Assembly (NCBI RefSeq): GCF_025642785.1 | Contig: NZ_JANZKU010000021.1 | Span: 1-64,000 of the forward strand | Direction of reading: 5' to 3' | Length of the DNA: 64,000 nucleotides | Source: Pseudomonas sp. RIT-PI-AD | GTDB taxonomy: Bacteria; Pseudomonadota; Gammaproteobacteria; Pseudomonadales; Pseudomonadaceae | Shown: one piece after another, positions 29,753 through 38,417 of the stretch | How the letters are laid out: each line of letters opens with the position of its first letter | Position numbering within the stretch: position 1 is the stretch's first letter | Notes under the pieces: model-generated | Databases searched by the model: none | Told to the model about the DNA's origin: nothing | The model's input: the letters and a program-made list of their open reading frames with translations, nothing else | Position numbers and translations under genes: made by a program

Positions 29753-29780
29753 AAAAAAAACCGGAGCCCGAGGGCTCCGG
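29753..29780 (-). terminator. Strong terminator downstream of the SCP2 gene
   Basis: The hairpin CCGGAGCCC / GGGCTCCGG is followed on the minus strand by eight T. It separates the SCP2/phosphatase pair from the phosphotransferase/SDR pair. Confidence 0.92.
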
Positions 29781-29806
29781 TTCCCTTTCGATCGGCGGGC
29801 GCCGGA

Positions 29807-30118
29807 TCAGACCGGGAACAGCTCGCTCAGCTTCATCGCCAGCATCATGTCGCCTTCTGCGCGCAGTTTGCCGGCCATGAACGCCTGCATGCCGTCGGTC
29901 TCGCCGCTGGTGATGCCCTTCAGGGTGTCGCTGTCCATGATCAGGGTGACGTTCGGGTTGGGAGCGTCGCCTTGTTGCACGTCACAGGTACCGTCCTTCA
30001 CGACCAGGTAATGGTTCTCGCCATCCTCGATGTTGAACTGGAAGACCAGGTCCAGGCCAGCAGCCGCGCTGGCGTTGAATTTGGACTGCATGCTTTTGAT
30101 GATGTCGGCGGTGCTCAT
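29807..30118 (-). CDS. SCP2 sterol-carrier domain protein
   Basis: A single-domain 103-residue SCP2 protein: FQFNIEDGENHYLVVKDG, NVTLIMDSDTLKGI and FMAGKLRAEGDMMLAMKL are the family blocks. Such proteins hold fatty acids or acyl-CoAs in a hydrophobic tunnel. No signal peptide, so it is cytoplasmic. It follows the histidine phosphatase gene by about 60 bases and sits near lipid-related genes, which suggests a carrier role in acyl-CoA handling. It matches PA1830 by position. Confidence 0.92.
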   Translation of the reverse strand: MSTADIIKSMQSKFNASAAAGLDLVFQFNIEDGENHYLVVKDGTCDVQQGDAPNPNVTLIMDSDTLKGITSGETDGMQAFMAGKLRAEGDMMLAMKLSELFPV

Positions 30119-30178
30119 GGATTCTATCCTTCGTTCAGGGTTTTTCTGGCGACCGTTCCAGTCGCGATGGGCCGTGGC

Positions 30179-30889
30179 TCAGCGATAAGTGATGAGCTCG
30201 GGCGTCTTCAACAGTTCCAAATGCACATGACTGTTGAAGGAAGCCAGGGATACCTCGCCCTTGCGGAATTTCAGCAGGTTGAGCGAGGTATTGACGATTT
30301 GCCAGTTCAGTTCGAATGCCTTGATGGCCGGCATGCCGACGATGGACTGCAGGGCGGCGGTGATGGTGCCGCCGGAGGTGAAGACGGCGATGCGTTGGCG
30401 GTCGTCCGCCTGGTCGAGAATCCGCTTGAGGCCGCTTTCCACGCGTTCGCGAAACGCCTGCCAACTGGTGAGTCCATCCTTTTCGTGCTCGCCGGAGACC
30501 CAGCGTCCGATGACCGTGGCGAACAGGCGCTGGAACTCGGCGCGGTGTTCGGCGGCATTGCGCAGGATGTGCAGGGCTTCCGGCTGGGTTTCGAGCAGGT
30601 CCGGCAGGTGCGCGCGGATCACCTCGTCGGCCTGGAACTCGTCGAAGGCCGCGTCGATTTCCAGCGGAGGGGTGACGACGCCGGCGGCGCTCAGGCGGTC
30701 GAGGACAGCGCGCCCGGTGTCCTGCTGGCGGCGCAGGTCGCCGGCGATGCACCGGTCGAAGCGGATATCCAGGCGGCCAAGGTGGTCGCCCAGGATTTCC
30801 GCCTGGCGGATTCCGGTGGGCGACAGCACGTCGTAGTCGTCGGCACCGAAGGAGGCCTGGCCATGTCGAATCAGGTAGATGCTGCCCAC
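30179..30889 (-). CDS. Histidine phosphatase family protein
   Basis: The 236-residue protein of the phosphoglycerate mutase-like superfamily starts with LIRHGQASFG, giving the phosphorylatable His of the RHG motif. The second catalytic His is probably replaced in the usual position: VFTSGGTITAAL is found where many members have a VSHGG type motif, so the second acid/base residue needs checking. The substrate is unknown. The GTG start is dictated by the RHG position; the binding site before it is weak. It is probably co-transcribed with the SCP2 gene. Confidence 0.85.
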   Translation of the reverse strand: MGSIYLIRHGQASFGADDYDVLSPTGIRQAEILGDHLGRLDIRFDRCIAGDLRRQQDTGRAVLDRLSAAGVVTPPLEIDAAFDEFQADEVIRAHLPDLLETQPEALHILRNAAEHRAEFQRLFATVIGRWVSGEHEKDGLTSWQAFRERVESGLKRILDQADDRQRIAVFTSGGTITAALQSIVGMPAIKAFELNWQIVNTSLNLLKFRKGEVSLASFNSHVHLELLKTPELITYR

Positions 30890-31081
30890 GTCCGCTTGCG
30901 ATCCGGTACGTTGAAGTCTGGCGAGGGTAGGGGCAGAGCGGTTCCACTGTCAACGGAAAAACATACGCTTGTTTGAATGCCCGGCCGCCGCCCGGTAACT
31001 GGCCGCCGAACCGGGACGCCGGTATGCTGGACGAAGAACGCCGGCGGTGATCGCACGCGCTGGACGAACGAGGAGATGTGC

Positions 31082-32104
31082 GTGGAGTTTCTTGTCGATT
31101 ACGCGGCTTTTCTGGCCAAGACCCTGACCCTGGTCTTGGCGATCCTGGCGATACTGCTGACCCTCGCAGCCATTCGCAGCAAGGGACGGCAGACGGGCGG
31201 CCAACTGCACGTCAACAAGCTGAACGACTTCTACAAGGCGCTGCGCGAGCGTCTCGAGCATTCGTTGCTGGACAAGGAACGCCTGAAAGGGCTGCGCAAG
31301 GCGGAGGCGAAGGCGGCCAAGCAGGCCAGGAAGGCGGGTGAGCGCAAGCCGCGGGTCTTCGTGCTGGACTTCGATGGCGACATCAGGGCCTCGGCGACCG
31401 ACAACCTCCGGCACGAGGTCACCGCGCTGCTGACCATGGCGACTCCCGAGGATGAAGTGGTGTTGCGCCTGGAAAGCGGCGGTGGGATGGTCCATGGTTA
31501 TGGTCTGGCCGCTTCCCAACTGGTGCGCATCCGTCAGGCCGGGGTGCCCTTGACCGTCTGCGTCGACAAGGTCGCGGCCAGCGGCGGCTACATGATGGCC
31601 TGCATCGGCGAGAAGATTCTCTCCGCCCCCTTCGCCATCCTGGGTTCAATCGGTGTGGTGGCGCAGTTGCCCAACCTGCACCGGCTGTTGAAAAAACACG
31701 ACATCGATTTCGAGGTGCTCACCGCCGGCGAGTACAAGCGCACATTGACGGTCTTCGGCGAAAACACCGAGAAAGGCCGGGAAAAATTCCAGGAGGATCT
31801 GGAAACCACCCATGAATTGTTCAAGAACTTCGTCGCCCGTTACCGGCCGCAATTGGCCATCGACGAGATCGCCACGGGCGAAATCTGGCTCGGCCTCACG
31901 GCCCTGGGCAAAGGCCTGGTGGACGAGTTGAAGACCAGCGACGAATACCTCGCCGAGCGGGCGCGGGATGCTGAACTGTTCCAATTGCACTATGTCGAGA
32001 AGAAAAGCCTGCAGGAACGCGTCGGGTTGGCTGCCAGTGTGGCGCTGGATCGCCTGCTCCTGAACGGCCTGAGCCGTCTCAACCAACAGCGTTTCTGGCA
32101 GTAA
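31082..32104 (+). CDS. sohB: Protease SohB (inner-membrane serine peptidase, S49)
   Basis: SohB belongs to the signal-peptide-peptidase A family. The 340-residue protein has an N-terminal membrane helix (about residues 9-28), a charged coiled-coil-like segment rich in Lys and Ala (about 60-85), then the peptidase domain with the nucleophile Ser167 in KVAASGGYMMA and the general base Lys219 in GEYKRTL, giving the Ser-Lys dyad. The GTG at 31082 has AGGAG six bases upstream; the ATG at 31076 overlaps that site. acuI follows after 11 bases. It matches PA1832. Confidence 0.93.
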   Translation: MEFLVDYAAFLAKTLTLVLAILAILLTLAAIRSKGRQTGGQLHVNKLNDFYKALRERLEHSLLDKERLKGLRKAEAKAAKQARKAGERKPRVFVLDFDGDIRASATDNLRHEVTALLTMATPEDEVVLRLESGGGMVHGYGLAASQLVRIRQAGVPLTVCVDKVAASGGYMMACIGEKILSAPFAILGSIGVVAQLPNLHRLLKKHDIDFEVLTAGEYKRTLTVFGENTEKGREKFQEDLETTHELFKNFVARYRPQLAIDEIATGEIWLGLTALGKGLVDELKTSDEYLAERARDAELFQLHYVEKKSLQERVGLAASVALDRLLLNGLSRLNQQRFWQ

Positions 32105-32115
32105 AGGAGAATGAG

Positions 32116-33108
32116 ATGAGCAGATTCAAGGCGCTTCGGGTCACCGAAAGCCCCCATGGCGTATTCCAGCAACAGGTGGTCGAGCGCGATATCGACGAGC
32201 TACCGGCGGGCGATGTCCTGATCCGGGTGCGTTATTCCTCGCTGAACTACAAGGACGCGCTGTCCGCCAACGGCAATCGCGGCGTGACCCGCAGCTACCC
32301 GCATACGCCGGGCATAGACGCCGCGGGTGTGGTGGAGGCCACCAGCGGAGGCGAGTTCGCGGCGGGCGACGAGGTGATCGTCACCGGCTATGACCTGGGC
32401 ATGAACACCTCGGGCGGCTTCGGCCAGTACATCCGTGTGCCCGCGGCCTGGGTGATCAAGCGTCCCAAGGGGCTCAGCCTGCGTGAGTCCATGTTGCTGG
32501 GCACCGCCGGCCTCACCGCCGCGCTGTGCGTGGACAAGCTGGAACAGGCCGGTATCGATGCGTCTTCCGGACCGGTGCTGGTGACCGGCGCCAGTGGTGG
32601 AGTGGGCAGCATCGCCGTGGCCTTGCTGGCGCGCCTGGGCTACACGGTGGCCGCGGCGACCGGCAAGCTGGAGCAGGCCGAATACCTGCATCGTCTCGGT
32701 GCCAGCCAGATCCTCGACCGCGCCACTGCGGCGGACGGCGTGGACAAGCCGCTGCTCAAGGAACAATGGGCCGGTGCGGTGGATACGGTGGGTGGCGACA
32801 TTCTGTTCAACGTAGTGAAGTCGTTGAAGTACGGGGCCAGCGTGGCCTGCTGCGGGCTGACCGCCGGCGCCGAGTTCAAGGCCAGCGTGCTGCCGTTCAT
32901 CCTGCGCGGGGTGAACCTGCTGGGTGTCGACTCGGTGGAGCTGCCGCTGGTGGTGAAGGCCTCGATGTGGGATCGGCTATCGGTGCAATGGAAGCTGGAT
33001 AATCTGGAAACCATGGCCCACGAGATCGCCCTGGATCAGGTTCCGGATGCGATCAAGCAGATTCTGGCCGGCAAGCTGGTGGGTCGGGTGCTGGTGCGTC
33101 TCGACTGA
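32116..33108 (+). CDS. acuI: Acryloyl-CoA reductase-type oxidoreductase (AcuI/YhdH)
   Basis: The 330-residue zinc-independent medium-chain reductase has NYKDALSANG and the PHTPGIDAAG segment at the N-terminal domain and the NADPH-binding VTGASGGVGSIAVALL near residues 156-171. AcuI/YhdH reduces acryloyl-CoA to propionyl-CoA, protecting the cell from acrylate. AAGGAG precedes the ATG. It follows sohB with an 11-base gap and is probably co-transcribed; the pairing is kept in P. aeruginosa (PA1832-PA1833). Confidence 0.92.
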   Translation: MSRFKALRVTESPHGVFQQQVVERDIDELPAGDVLIRVRYSSLNYKDALSANGNRGVTRSYPHTPGIDAAGVVEATSGGEFAAGDEVIVTGYDLGMNTSGGFGQYIRVPAAWVIKRPKGLSLRESMLLGTAGLTAALCVDKLEQAGIDASSGPVLVTGASGGVGSIAVALLARLGYTVAAATGKLEQAEYLHRLGASQILDRATAADGVDKPLLKEQWAGAVDTVGGDILFNVVKSLKYGASVACCGLTAGAEFKASVLPFILRGVNLLGVDSVELPLVVKASMWDRLSVQWKLDNLETMAHEIALDQVPDAIKQILAGKLVGRVLVRLD

Positions 33109-33386
33109 CTCCCCCTGTCCTCGGGCGACCTGGCGTCGCCCGACGGCGTATCGATGTCCGCAGTCAGCAGGGTGAAGGGCACGCGTGCTTCTGCACGGGC
33201 GCCACCCGGCGGCTCTCTCGGGGACCAAGGCGGACCCTGCCGCCTGGATCCCGATAGACTTTCAGGAACACTTCTAGGGTTCTCTACCTGCTCGCCGTGT
33301 GCCTGCACGCCTACGTGCGTCCCTGGCTTGGGGCGGCGGCGAGGCGGCCGGAAAGCCGGGCCCGCCGGGAAAGCGGGCCGGAAGTC

Positions 33387-34745
33387 TCAGTAGACCCAGA
33401 GTTCCACGCGACGATTCTTCAGGCGGCCTTCCTCGCTGTCGTTGCCGGCGACCGGCAGGGCGTCGCCCAGGGCGAGGATGTCACGCACGATCACGCCGTT
33501 CTTGCCGAGCTGCCGACTCACTTCCATGGCGCGCAGCTTGGAGAGCAACGCCGTGCGCGCCGGATCCGCCTTGGCGTCGCCGAAACCGACGAGGACGACT
33601 TTGCGTTGCAGCTTGTCTTGCTGCTTCAGGTAGTCCAGCAGGCGTGGCAGGTCCTGCATGGACTTGCTGTCCAGCTTGGCGCTGTCTTCCTTGAAGCGCA
33701 GATGGAGCGACAACTTGCGCGCTTCCCCGGCCAGGCTGCGGTAAGCCTCGGGCATGTCCGCCGTCGGCGCGACCGCAGACGCTTCCACGGTCTGCGCGAT
33801 GAAGCCGTGCTGGGCGACGATGGCCTGGCCCTTGGGGCTCTGGGTGAATTCCAGCAGGGCCTTGGCCCAGGGATCGGCGCTATGCGGGCGGCTATAGAAA
33901 TACAGGCGCCGCGACAGCGGATAGGTTTCGCTGCCGATGGCGGCGGCGCTGGGCAGACTGGCCGGAACGCCGGTTTCGGCGATGGCCAGGGTCTTCAGCT
34001 TGCCGCTGTAGGCTTGACCGACGAACCCCATGGCCTGGGGCGTCAACCCGACCGCTTCGGCCAGCTTGGCGCTGTCGGCGACCAGGATGGTGCCGGCGCT
34101 CATGCTCTTGCCCTGGGGCGCCAGCACGCTTTCGGTGAAGGTCTGGTAGCTGCCGGAGTCGGCGGGCATGGCGTACAGCATGATCGCGCCGCCCTTGCCG
34201 CCCAGCTCTTCCCAGGTCTTGATCTCGCCGGCGAAGACCGCCGCGAGTTGCTGGCGGGAGATCTGCTGCAACGGGTTGTTCGGGTGCAGGACGATGGCCA
34301 GACCGTCGAGGGCGATCACCTGTTCCGCGCCGTCGCTGTGCATGTCGCCGGCGTCCTTGAACAGGGCGGCTTCGCTGGCGCTGATGGGACGCGCGGATGC
34401 CACCAGTTGCGCGCCGTTGGCTTGCAGCGCGCCGAAGCCGCTGGACGAGCCCTTGCCGGCGATCTCGACGATCGCCACCTGGCCGTTGGCGGCTTTGCCG
34501 GTGACGCGCTGCACCAGTGGATCGGCGCTCACGTCCTGGCGGATGTCCTGGAAGTTCTCCTGCTGCATCAGCCCTTTCACGAGGGCGGGGGACAGGGCGC
34601 TGCCGATGGTGTTGGAGCCTTCGATGCGCAGGACGGGGTGGCCGTCGGCGGAACCGGTCAGGGCAGCGAAAGTGGGGAGGGGGGCGAGCATGCATAGCAC
34701 AAACAAGCCGGCCGTCCGGGCGACGGTGCCGGGAAAACGCTTCAT
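33387..34745 (-). CDS. PstS-like substrate-binding domain fused to OmpA domain, copy A
   Basis: The 452-residue protein has a signal peptide (about 28 residues, ending TFA-AL). Next comes a type 2 periplasmic binding domain resembling phosphate-binding PstS (LRIEGSNTIGSALSPALV, IVLHPNNPLQQIS and VFAGEIKTWEELGG, to about residue 315). The C-terminal OmpA-like domain (about 335-452) has LVGFGDAKADP and NRRVELWVY, which would bind peptidoglycan. It would therefore be a binding protein tethered to the cell wall. No pst or other permease genes are near. A close paralogue follows upstream. The ATG at 34745 is preceded by an in-frame TTG. Confidence 0.88.
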   Translation of the reverse strand: MKRFPGTVARTAGLFVLCMLAPLPTFAALTGSADGHPVLRIEGSNTIGSALSPALVKGLMQQENFQDIRQDVSADPLVQRVTGKAANGQVAIVEIAGKGSSSGFGALQANGAQLVASARPISASEAALFKDAGDMHSDGAEQVIALDGLAIVLHPNNPLQQISRQQLAAVFAGEIKTWEELGGKGGAIMLYAMPADSGSYQTFTESVLAPQGKSMSAGTILVADSAKLAEAVGLTPQAMGFVGQAYSGKLKTLAIAETGVPASLPSAAAIGSETYPLSRRLYFYSRPHSADPWAKALLEFTQSPKGQAIVAQHGFIAQTVEASAVAPTADMPEAYRSLAGEARKLSLHLRFKEDSAKLDSKSMQDLPRLLDYLKQQDKLQRKVVLVGFGDAKADPARTALLSKLRAMEVSRQLGKNGVIVRDILALGDALPVAGNDSEEGRLKNRRVELWVY

Positions 34746-35286
34746 CAAAGTTATCCAGTTGAATTCGGGGCGCGAATAGTAATGGCTGAGCGGAAAAAGT
34801 CAGCCCTCGCGCCCGGAAATGTGACGAATAGCCGAAAAGAGTCCGCTTGGCGTGACCGAATTAGGATCGGGCGGTCGGCTTCGGGGCGCCTCGCGTCGTT
34901 TCGCCTGTTCGGGAGGCGAAAGCTGAGCGATCGGTCAACTCAATGGGTACTTGGCGGCGCCCTGTTTTGGAGGCGGCCGAATCGGATCCCGAGGTCCAAT
35001 ACGGCTACGGCGAACAGGCTCCCCAGACGGGGTGGTTTACCGATTGAAAGCGCGTTGCCAAGTGGAGAGGATCAACGGCGGTGGATCGAAGAGGCCTGCT
35101 TCCCGCCAGCGCGAATGCCCGGCGGACGAGCCGCTCGAACGCGAGGCCGCCCACTCTTTGCGCTGGTACGCGAGGGCCACGCATCGATACACCTGTCTCC
35201 CACGTCCAGTGGAAGGAGGGGCGAGCGCGGTTCGGGTCGAACCCGCACGCGCCGACCTGAAGGCGCGCCCTGATCAGCCGCGGCAT
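34746..35286. other. 540-base gap between the twin PstS-OmpA genes
   Basis: Open frames here overlap on both strands, are rich in Arg and Gly in translation, and lack ribosome binding sites and similarity, so I do not call a gene. The gap presumably holds the promoter of copy A. I saw no inverted repeat good enough to name as a terminator for copy B. Confidence 0.4.
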
Positions 35287-36660
35287 TCAGTACAGCCACA
35301 CTTCCACCCGCCGGTTTCGATAACGGCCGCCATCGTCGTTCGCCGCCACCGGCAGTTCGTCGCCCAGCCCCATGACTTCCCGGGGTACGACGCCGCCCCT
35401 GGCCAGCTCCCGGCGGACCGCCATGGCGCGCAGTTTCGACAGCAAGGTCGCCCGTTGCGGATCGGTCTTGGCATCGCCGAAGCCGACCAGGGCGACCCGC
35501 CCTTGCAGCTTGCCTTGGGCGCCCAGGTAGTCGACCAGTCGCTGCACATCCTGACGGGCCTTGTTGTCCAGGCTCGCGCTGCCTTCCTGGAAGCGGAAAT
35601 TCACCGACAGCCGCCGGGCCTCGCCCGCCAGGCGCCGGTAGGTGGCAGGCATCCGGGGATCGGACGGGCTCTCGATGGCTTGCAGGGTCTGCGCGACGAA
35701 GCCGTTCTGGGCGACGAGGGCCTGCCCGCGCGGGCTTTGCGCGAAATTTATCAATGCCTGTGCCCAGGGGTTGGGTTCGCCCGGTTTGATATAGAAGTAC
35801 AGCCGGCGCGACAGCGGATAATCCTCGGTGGCGATCAACGCCGTGGAGGGCGGCATGGCCCGCGCCGGCCCGTCCGCCAGGTCCAGTGCCCGGGCCGCGC
35901 CCACCGACGCCACGCCGACGAAGCCGATCCCCTGGGGGTCGAGGGCCACGCTGGCGGCCAGCTTGTCGCTGGATTCGTAACGCCGCGCGCTCGCCGCCAG
36001 TGCCTTGCCACGGGTGGCGAGGACCAGCTCCTTGAAGGTGTCGTAGGTCCCGGAACGCTCGTCGCGGACGTACAGGTGTATGGCGCCTCCCTGGCCGCCC
36101 AGTTCCTCCCAGGTCTTCGCTTCGCCGGCGAAGATTCTCGCCAGGCGTTCGCTGTCGAGGGAAGCCAGAGGGTTGCCGGGGTGCACGATGATCGCCAGGC
36201 CGTCGATGGCGACCACCTGTTCCGCGCGCTCCGTCCGCATGTCGCCGGCGCCGGCCAAGGCCAGCGCCTCGCTGTCCTTGATCGGCCGCGACGAGGCGGC
36301 CAGCTCCGCGCTGCCCGCCAGCAGCGCGGTGAAGCCGGTGCCCGAACCATGGGCGGCGACCTGGACCCAGGCTTCGCGGCCCTGGACGTCGCGCCCGGAC
36401 ACCTTCCATTCGTTTTCCGCGACTGCTTCCTCGTGCAGCGAAACCAGGCCCTGTTCCTCCAGCAAGCCCCTCACCAGGGCCGGGCCCAGCTTGGCGCCCA
36501 AGGTATTGGAACCCTGGATGCGCAGGAGCGGGCTTCCATCCGCGGGAATCGGCAGGGGCGCCGCCCGCAGGCGCGGCGACGGGAGGAAAAGCGATCCGAG
36601 AAAGAGACCCAGGGCCAACCGGCGGAGACCGGTCGGCCAGGAGAGGAGGGCGCGCGTCAT
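35287..36660 (-). CDS. PstS-like substrate-binding domain fused to OmpA domain, copy B
   Basis: The 457-residue paralogue of the neighbouring gene has the same order: signal peptide (ending at about LRA-AP), PstS-like domain (LLRIQGSNTLGAKLGPALV, IIVHPGNPLASLD and IFAGEAKTWEELGG), and OmpA-like C-terminal domain (LVGFGDAKTDP and NRRVEVWLY). Blocks shared with copy A are near identical in key positions, but many surface residues differ, so the duplication looks old and the ligands could differ. Same strand and tandem, separated by 540 bases, so probably not a tight operon. Confidence 0.88.
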   Translation of the reverse strand: MTRALLSWPTGLRRLALGLFLGSLFLPSPRLRAAPLPIPADGSPLLRIQGSNTLGAKLGPALVRGLLEEQGLVSLHEEAVAENEWKVSGRDVQGREAWVQVAAHGSGTGFTALLAGSAELAASSRPIKDSEALALAGAGDMRTERAEQVVAIDGLAIIVHPGNPLASLDSERLARIFAGEAKTWEELGGQGGAIHLYVRDERSGTYDTFKELVLATRGKALAASARRYESSDKLAASVALDPQGIGFVGVASVGAARALDLADGPARAMPPSTALIATEDYPLSRRLYFYIKPGEPNPWAQALINFAQSPRGQALVAQNGFVAQTLQAIESPSDPRMPATYRRLAGEARRLSVNFRFQEGSASLDNKARQDVQRLVDYLGAQGKLQGRVALVGFGDAKTDPQRATLLSKLRAMAVRRELARGGVVPREVMGLGDELPVAANDDGGRYRNRRVEVWLY

Positions 36661-36788
36661 ACTGCTGGCACCTGGAGGGTAGGAATGCCGCGCAGATTAA
36701 GTCAGGCAGATGACGGTCTGGTGAACGCGCGTCTACCGGGTCGCCAGGGCAGACCCGGATAGGCGACGGCGCGGGAGCGCCGAGGGCC

Positions 36789-37601
36789 TCAGTTCAGTTG
36801 CAGCCAGATCGGCGCATGGTCGGAGGGTTTTTCCATGCCCCGCAGGTCGTAGTCGATCCCGGCGTCGCCGAAACGGTCCTGCAGGGCGCGGCTGGCGAGA
36901 ATCACGTCGATGCGCAAGCCGCGCTTGGGCTCGTCCTCGAAACCGCGGCTGCGGTAGTCGAACCAGCTGAAGCGATCGGACACCTCCGGGTGCTGATGGC
37001 GGAAGCTGTCCACCAGCCCCCAATCCTTGAGCTGCTGCAACCATTCGCGCTCTTCCGGCAGGAAGCTGCACTTGCCGGTGCGCAGCCAGCGCTTGCGGCT
37101 GTCCTCGCCGATGCCGATGTCGCAGTCTTCCGGCGAGATGTTGATGTCGCCCATGACCACCAGCGGGCGATCCGCGGCGAAACGGCTTTCCAGCAGGCGT
37201 TGCAGGTCGGCATAGAAGCGTTGCTTGGCGGGAAACTTGGTGGGGTGGTCGCGGCTTTCGCCCTGGGGGAAGTAGCCGTTCATCACGGTGATCGGCTGCC
37301 CCTTGGCATCGGCATAGACCCCCCAGATGAAGCGTTTCTGGGAGTCCTCGCCATCGTCGGGAAAGCCCTTGTGCAGTTCCAGCGGCGGCAGGCGCGAGAG
37401 CAGCGCCACGCCGTAGTGGCCCTTCTGGCCGTGGTAGTGCACGTGATAGCCGTGGGCCTCGACTTCCGCCTGGGGGAACTGGTCGTCGGAGACCTTGGTT
37501 TCCTGCAGGCCGATCACGTCCGGCTGGTGCTTCTCGATGAGCGCCGCCAGTTGATGGGGGCGGGCGCGCAGGCCGTTGATATTGAAGGAAACGATCTTCA
37601 T
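36789..37601 (-). CDS. xthA: Exodeoxyribonuclease III
   Basis: The 270-residue protein is a close match to E. coli exonuclease III: an AP endonuclease, 3'-5' exonuclease and 3'-phosphatase used in base excision repair. It has [15 protein letters not shown] at the start, Glu34 in [31 protein letters not shown], and SDHAPIW with the catalytic His near the end. It is transcribed away from the GNAT gene. It matches PA2545, beginning the second synteny block. Confidence 0.97.
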   Translation of the reverse strand: MKIVSFNINGLRARPHQLAALIEKHQPDVIGLQETKVSDDQFPQAEVEAHGYHVHYHGQKGHYGVALLSRLPPLELHKGFPDDGEDSQKRFIWGVYADAKGQPITVMNGYFPQGESRDHPTKFPAKQRFYADLQRLLESRFAADRPLVVMGDINISPEDCDIGIGEDSRKRWLRTGKCSFLPEEREWLQQLKDWGLVDSFRHQHPEVSDRFSWFDYRSRGFEDEPKRGLRIDVILASRALQDRFGDAGIDYDLRGMEKPSDHAPIWLQLN

Positions 37602-37721
37602 GGGAGCCGCCGCTGGGAAAAACCCCGATGCTAGCCCATCCGCCGCCTGCCTGGCGACCCTGGCGGGCCCGTGCTAACGTCCCGGAAGGCCTATAACCAC
37701 ACAACAAACGAGGTCAGCCCG

Positions 37722-38363
37722 ATGCCCGATCGTCTCGCCCAGGTGCGCATGCTCGACAGCGGATACTCGCGCGAGGCACGTTCGCTGCTTTACCACGCCT
37801 ACCGTCACGAACCCACCTTTGCCTACCTGTTCGAGGCCGATCGACCCGGCTACGACCAGCGGGTGCGGGCGACCGTGCGCGAGCTGGTGCACCAGCACTT
37901 CAGCGAAGACCTGCCAGGCATCGGCCTGCTGATCGACGACCGGCTGGTGGGCCTCGCCCTGATCGCGCCGCCGCAACGCCGGCTGGACATCACCGAGAGC
38001 TGGTTCTGGCGCCTGCGCATGTTGTTGAGCACCGGCTTTCGCTGCACCAAGCGCTACCTGGCCTACCACGACGCGGTACTCGCCTGCCTGCCGCCGGGGC
38101 CTTATCACATCCTGCCGTTGCTCGGCGTCCACCCGCAGTTCCAGGGACAGCGGCTGGGCGAACAGTTGCTCGAGGCACTGCATGCCTGGTGCGCCGAGGA
38201 TGCGGGGTCGCAGGGGGTGGTGATCGATACCGGCAACGCGCGCTACCTGGAGTTCTACAAGCGGCAGGGCTACGAGGAGATCGGCGAAGTGGCCATCGGG
38301 CCGATCCGCGAACACGTGTTCTTTCATCCCGCCCCGCGCCCGGCGGTGCCGCCCCAGGCCTGA
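37722..38363 (+). CDS. GNAT family N-acetyltransferase
   Basis: The 213-residue protein has the acetyl-CoA-binding motif A in LLGVHPQFQGQRLGEQLLE (Q/RxxGxG/A type) and the YLEFYKRQGYEEIGE segment of motif B. The substrate is unknown. The ATG at 37722 has GAGGT upstream. It lies between xthA and tamA, as PA2544 does in P. aeruginosa. No operon link to tamA is obvious; the gap is 54 bases on the same strand. Confidence 0.9.
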   Translation: MPDRLAQVRMLDSGYSREARSLLYHAYRHEPTFAYLFEADRPGYDQRVRATVRELVHQHFSEDLPGIGLLIDDRLVGLALIAPPQRRLDITESWFWRLRMLLSTGFRCTKRYLAYHDAVLACLPPGPYHILPLLGVHPQFQGQRLGEQLLEALHAWCAEDAGSQGVVIDTGNARYLEFYKRQGYEEIGEVAIGPIREHVFFHPAPRPAVPPQA

Positions 38364-38417
38364 GTCCACGGGGTCGCGTACACGGAAGGGCGAAACGCCG
38401 TGGTAGCATCCGGCCCC

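Noticed and set aside
34782-35273. Open frame of 163 codons between the twin PstS-OmpA genes
   Set aside because: Arg- and Gly-rich translation typical of a non-coding frame in GC-rich DNA; no binding site before the start.
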